From assembly GCA_946480705.1 (NCBI GenBank), contig CAMLLF010000214.1, forward strand, positions 1 to 6,878: a stretch of DNA of 6,878 nt, in the 5' to 3' direction. Position numbers and translations under genes: made by a program. The stretch comes from an uncultured Lysobacteraceae bacterium. Its GTDB lineage: Bacteria; Pseudomonadota; Gammaproteobacteria; Xanthomonadales; Rhodanobacteraceae. Below the pieces are notes generated by a model that was not told where the DNA came from, ran no database searches, and was given only the letters and a program-made list of their open reading frames with translations. Shown in pieces: positions 5,161-6,878 of the stretch (position 1 is its first letter; each line of letters opens with the position of its first letter).

Positions 5161-6516
5161 ATGACGTTTTCCCTGTGCCGCTGTTTCGGCACGCTTGCAC
5201 TCGCGATGGCCGCGGCCACCTCGGCGGCGCACGAAGGCCCGCTCGATCCTTCCTTCGGTGACGGCGGCATGCGCGCCTACGGATTCCAGGCGATCGACGG
5301 AGGCAATAGCGATCAGGCCATCGTCGGCTGCGCGACGGCGAACGGAACCTTCACGGTGATGGGTTCGGCATCGTCGGAGCGGCGCATCGTGACGATGCGT
5401 CTGCTCAAGGACGGTTCGCTCGACACCGGTTTCAGCGCCGACGGCAAGGAGAGTTTTGTACTTCCCGGCACGTACACGCATTTCGCGCCGGGGCTGTGTC
5501 AACCCGACGGCCACATGGTTGCGGCGCGCTCGATCACGGCACCGGACGGCGAACAGCATCTGCAGATCTTCCGCGTGCTCAAGCACACCGGCCAGCTCGA
5601 CGAGGGCTTCGGCAACGCCGGTGTCGTCACGATCGATCTCGATCAGTGGATTCCTGGACTCGACAAGGAAGAAATGCCGCTCGGCGTGAACGTGCTCGCC
5701 AATGGCGACCTGGCGGTCAGCGGACGCGTCGCTCTGCGTACCGACGAGGAGCGCGGCTTCGTCGTGCTGCTCGGTGCGGACGGCAGCGTGCGTCGCGTCG
5801 CGGCGGTGGCCAATCTGCGCTCGCGCACGGCGACCACGGTCGTGGACGCACCCGATGGTCGCCTCTGGGTGTTCGGTCAGAATGGCCGCATTCCGGGCGC
5901 CTATCGCGCGACCCTGAATCGCACGACGCTGGCCTGGGAAGCCGTGCTCGAATACCGCGCGCCGGCGAACCAGTGGGCCTTCGTCGGCAACGGTCGCGTC
6001 GTCGACGCGCAGACCGTCGTGCTGGCGGCCGGGGCCACGCCGATGGGAACCTGGAACACGTGGCCTCAGCTCATCGTATTCCGCGCCGCCAGCGTATCGG
6101 CGATTTCGTTGCCGCTGCCCGTGCTCGACGAGAAAGTGCTGTATGTCGATGCGACATTCGGCGGACAAGGTGTGACCGTGCTGCCGGGCCGGCGGGTACT
6201 GTTCGCCGCAACGGCCGAAGACGTCAGCATCAACACGGAGCTAGGCGTTCATTTCGCGATGGCGCAGATCGGCGACGACGCGGGCGGCGACCGCATCGAT
6301 CCGTCGTTCGGTATCGCCGGTGCACAGACGGCCGCGTTCCGGCCGCGCAGCCCCGCGTGCGCGAGTGAGCCGCCGCTGCACTACTACGGCCGCCTGACGC
6401 TATGGCTGGACCGGCCTTCCTTCGTCGGTTCCGTGTACGCCGACTGCGACGGCAACGGCAGCGGATCTGACTATCTGGTCATGCGCCTGCGCAGCGGAAG
6501 TGATGTCGTACAGTAG
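5161..6516 (+). CDS. Exported delta-60-repeat (beta-propeller-like) protein
   Basis: This 451-residue protein starts with a signal peptide, MTFSLCRCFGTLALAMAAATSAA (cleavage near residue 23, just before HEGP). The mature part carries delta-60 repeats (PF17164/TIGR02608), whose core is 'G.LD.sFG.dG'. Clear cores are LDPSFGDGG (Asp29), GSLDTGFSADG (Asp88), GQLDEGFGNAG (Asp147), VDATFGGQG (Asp330) and IDPSFGIAG (Asp380). The first three are exactly 59 residues apart. The stretch between 147 and 330 holds degenerate copies (LGADGSVRR near 211 and a weaker one near 258), giving about seven units, as expected for a propeller. The role is unknown; such proteins are exported and no enzyme motif is visible. 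ATG 5161 is preferred over an in-frame GTG at 5128 because the signal peptide starts there, though the Shine-Dalgarno (GGA near 5150) is weak. The 3' end overlaps the next gene. Confidence 0.87.
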   Translation: MTFSLCRCFGTLALAMAAATSAAHEGPLDPSFGDGGMRAYGFQAIDGGNSDQAIVGCATANGTFTVMGSASSERRIVTMRLLKDGSLDTGFSADGKESFVLPGTYTHFAPGLCQPDGHMVAARSITAPDGEQHLQIFRVLKHTGQLDEGFGNAGVVTIDLDQWIPGLDKEEMPLGVNVLANGDLAVSGRVALRTDEERGFVVLLGADGSVRRVAAVANLRSRTATTVVDAPDGRLWVFGQNGRIPGAYRATLNRTTLAWEAVLEYRAPANQWAFVGNGRVVDAQTVVLAAGATPMGTWNTWPQLIVFRAASVSAISLPLPVLDEKVLYVDATFGGQGVTVLPGRRVLFAATAEDVSINTELGVHFAMAQIGDDAGGDRIDPSFGIAGAQTAAFRPRSPACASEPPLHYYGRLTLWLDRPSFVGSVYADCDGNGSGSDYLVMRLRSGSDVVQ

Positions 6517-6878
6517 TCCACGGGTAGAAAAAGCGCTGCGCGCGCGTACGCGCGCAGCTTTCGGCCGCGCGGCGCTCGCCGCGGCGTTGCTGCTCGCCGC
6601 GCCGTCGCCGGGCGCTGCCGCGCCGCGCGATGCGCTGAGCTGGCACGGCCTCGGCGCGCTCCGCGTCGGCATGAGCCGGCGGCAGTTCGACGCGATCGGG
6701 CTTGCCCTCGAACCCGCGGGCGACGGCGCTGCAGATCCCTCGACCCCGACCTTCAACTGGAGCGGCTGCGTGGAGCTTCCGCTACGCGGCTCGCCGCAGA
6801 CCACACTCATGTTCGAAGATGGTCTGCTCGTGCGCATCGCCGTCACCGGTTCGCAGGCGGCGACACGCGCGGGCATCC
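6503..6878 (+). CDS. Exported protein of unknown function (3' end outside window)
   Basis: An open frame runs from ATG 6503 to the window edge (125 complete codons). The start overlaps the last 14 nt of the delta-60 gene, and GGAAG (6496-6500) precedes it, so translational coupling is likely; the adjacent GTG 6500 is an alternative start. The N-terminus is Arg-rich, then AALAAALLLAAPSPGAAA forms a signal peptide with cleavage near residue 40. The mature part reads LSWHGLGALRVGMSRRQF, later WSGCVELP (Cys89) and MFEDGLLVRIAV. This 'G.G.lrvGMs..q...' followed by 'C...P......MFedG.v.RI.V' layout resembles small periplasmic proteins or lipoproteins of unknown function seen in many proteobacteria. 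I cannot name the family. It probably forms an operon with the delta-60 protein. Confidence 0.72.
   Translation, partial: MSYSSPRVEKALRARTRAAFGRAALAAALLLAAPSPGAAAPRDALSWHGLGALRVGMSRRQFDAIGLALEPAGDGAADPSTPTFNWSGCVELPLRGSPQTTLMFEDGLLVRIAVTGSQAATRAGI
6535..6558 (+). repeat. Perfect 10-bp GC hairpin just after a start codon
   Basis: GCTGCGCGCG (6535-6544) pairs perfectly with CGCGCGCAGC (6549-6558) around a CGTA loop. It lies inside the coding sequence of the last gene, starting 30 nt after the start codon, in the Arg/Ala-rich N-terminal stretch. Alternating GC codons for Ala and Arg can create such palindromes, so a role in slowing translation is possible but unproven. Confidence 0.5.

Noticed and set aside
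5074..6168. Minus-strand open frame of about 364 codons opposite the delta-60 gene
   Set aside because: Composition is typical of an antisense shadow; the plus-strand frame has clear periodic repeats and a signal peptide.

Overview
The window is very GC-rich DNA with dense coding, strong third-position G/C bias and mostly short intergenic gaps. It looks like a chromosomal segment of a gammaproteobacterium, most likely of the Xanthomonadales/Lysobacterales group. The evidence for that is a glnK-amtB pair whose proteins read very close to the Escherichia coli ones, an ECF-type sigma factor of the PF07638 kind that is common in that group, and the intergenic pieces 'GGGAATC' (tandem) and 'CCCTCCCC...GGGGAGGG', which I remember as dispersed repeats in xanthomonad-like genomes. 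The taxonomic call is an inference; no marker gene is present.

Layout. (1) 1-1741, plus strand: the 3' end of a P-II signalling protein gene (glnK type), then amtB 10 nt downstream. This is the classic nitrogen-status operon, in which P-II docks on the ammonium channel and closes it when nitrogen is sufficient. (2) 1742-1811: a gap between convergent genes, holding a tandem heptamer and a strong hairpin. (3) 1812-3850, minus strand: a secreted SMP-30/gluconolactonase-like beta-propeller protein with an extra N-terminal helical region, and upstream of it a small secreted beta-sandwich (LamG-like) protein. The 188-nt gap between them holds a 15-bp hairpin. (4) 3851-3982: a divergent intergenic region almost filled by nested inverted repeats that could fold as a hairpin plus a three-way junction. 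(5) 3983-6878, plus strand: a small secreted protein of unknown function, an ECF-type sigma factor, a secreted delta-60-repeat protein, and the 5' part of another exported protein whose start overlaps the end of the delta-60 gene.

How the genes relate. glnK-amtB is a well-understood unit. The rest is a cluster of exported proteins (two propeller-like, one lectin-like, two unknown) around one sigma factor. PF07638-type sigma factors usually sit next to a Ser/Thr kinase gene; none is visible here. Whether this sigma factor controls the neighbouring exported proteins cannot be decided from the sequence. I see no mobile element, CRISPR array, tRNA or rRNA. I found no clearly new biological system. 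The least-explained signal is the nested palindromic element at 3865-3960.
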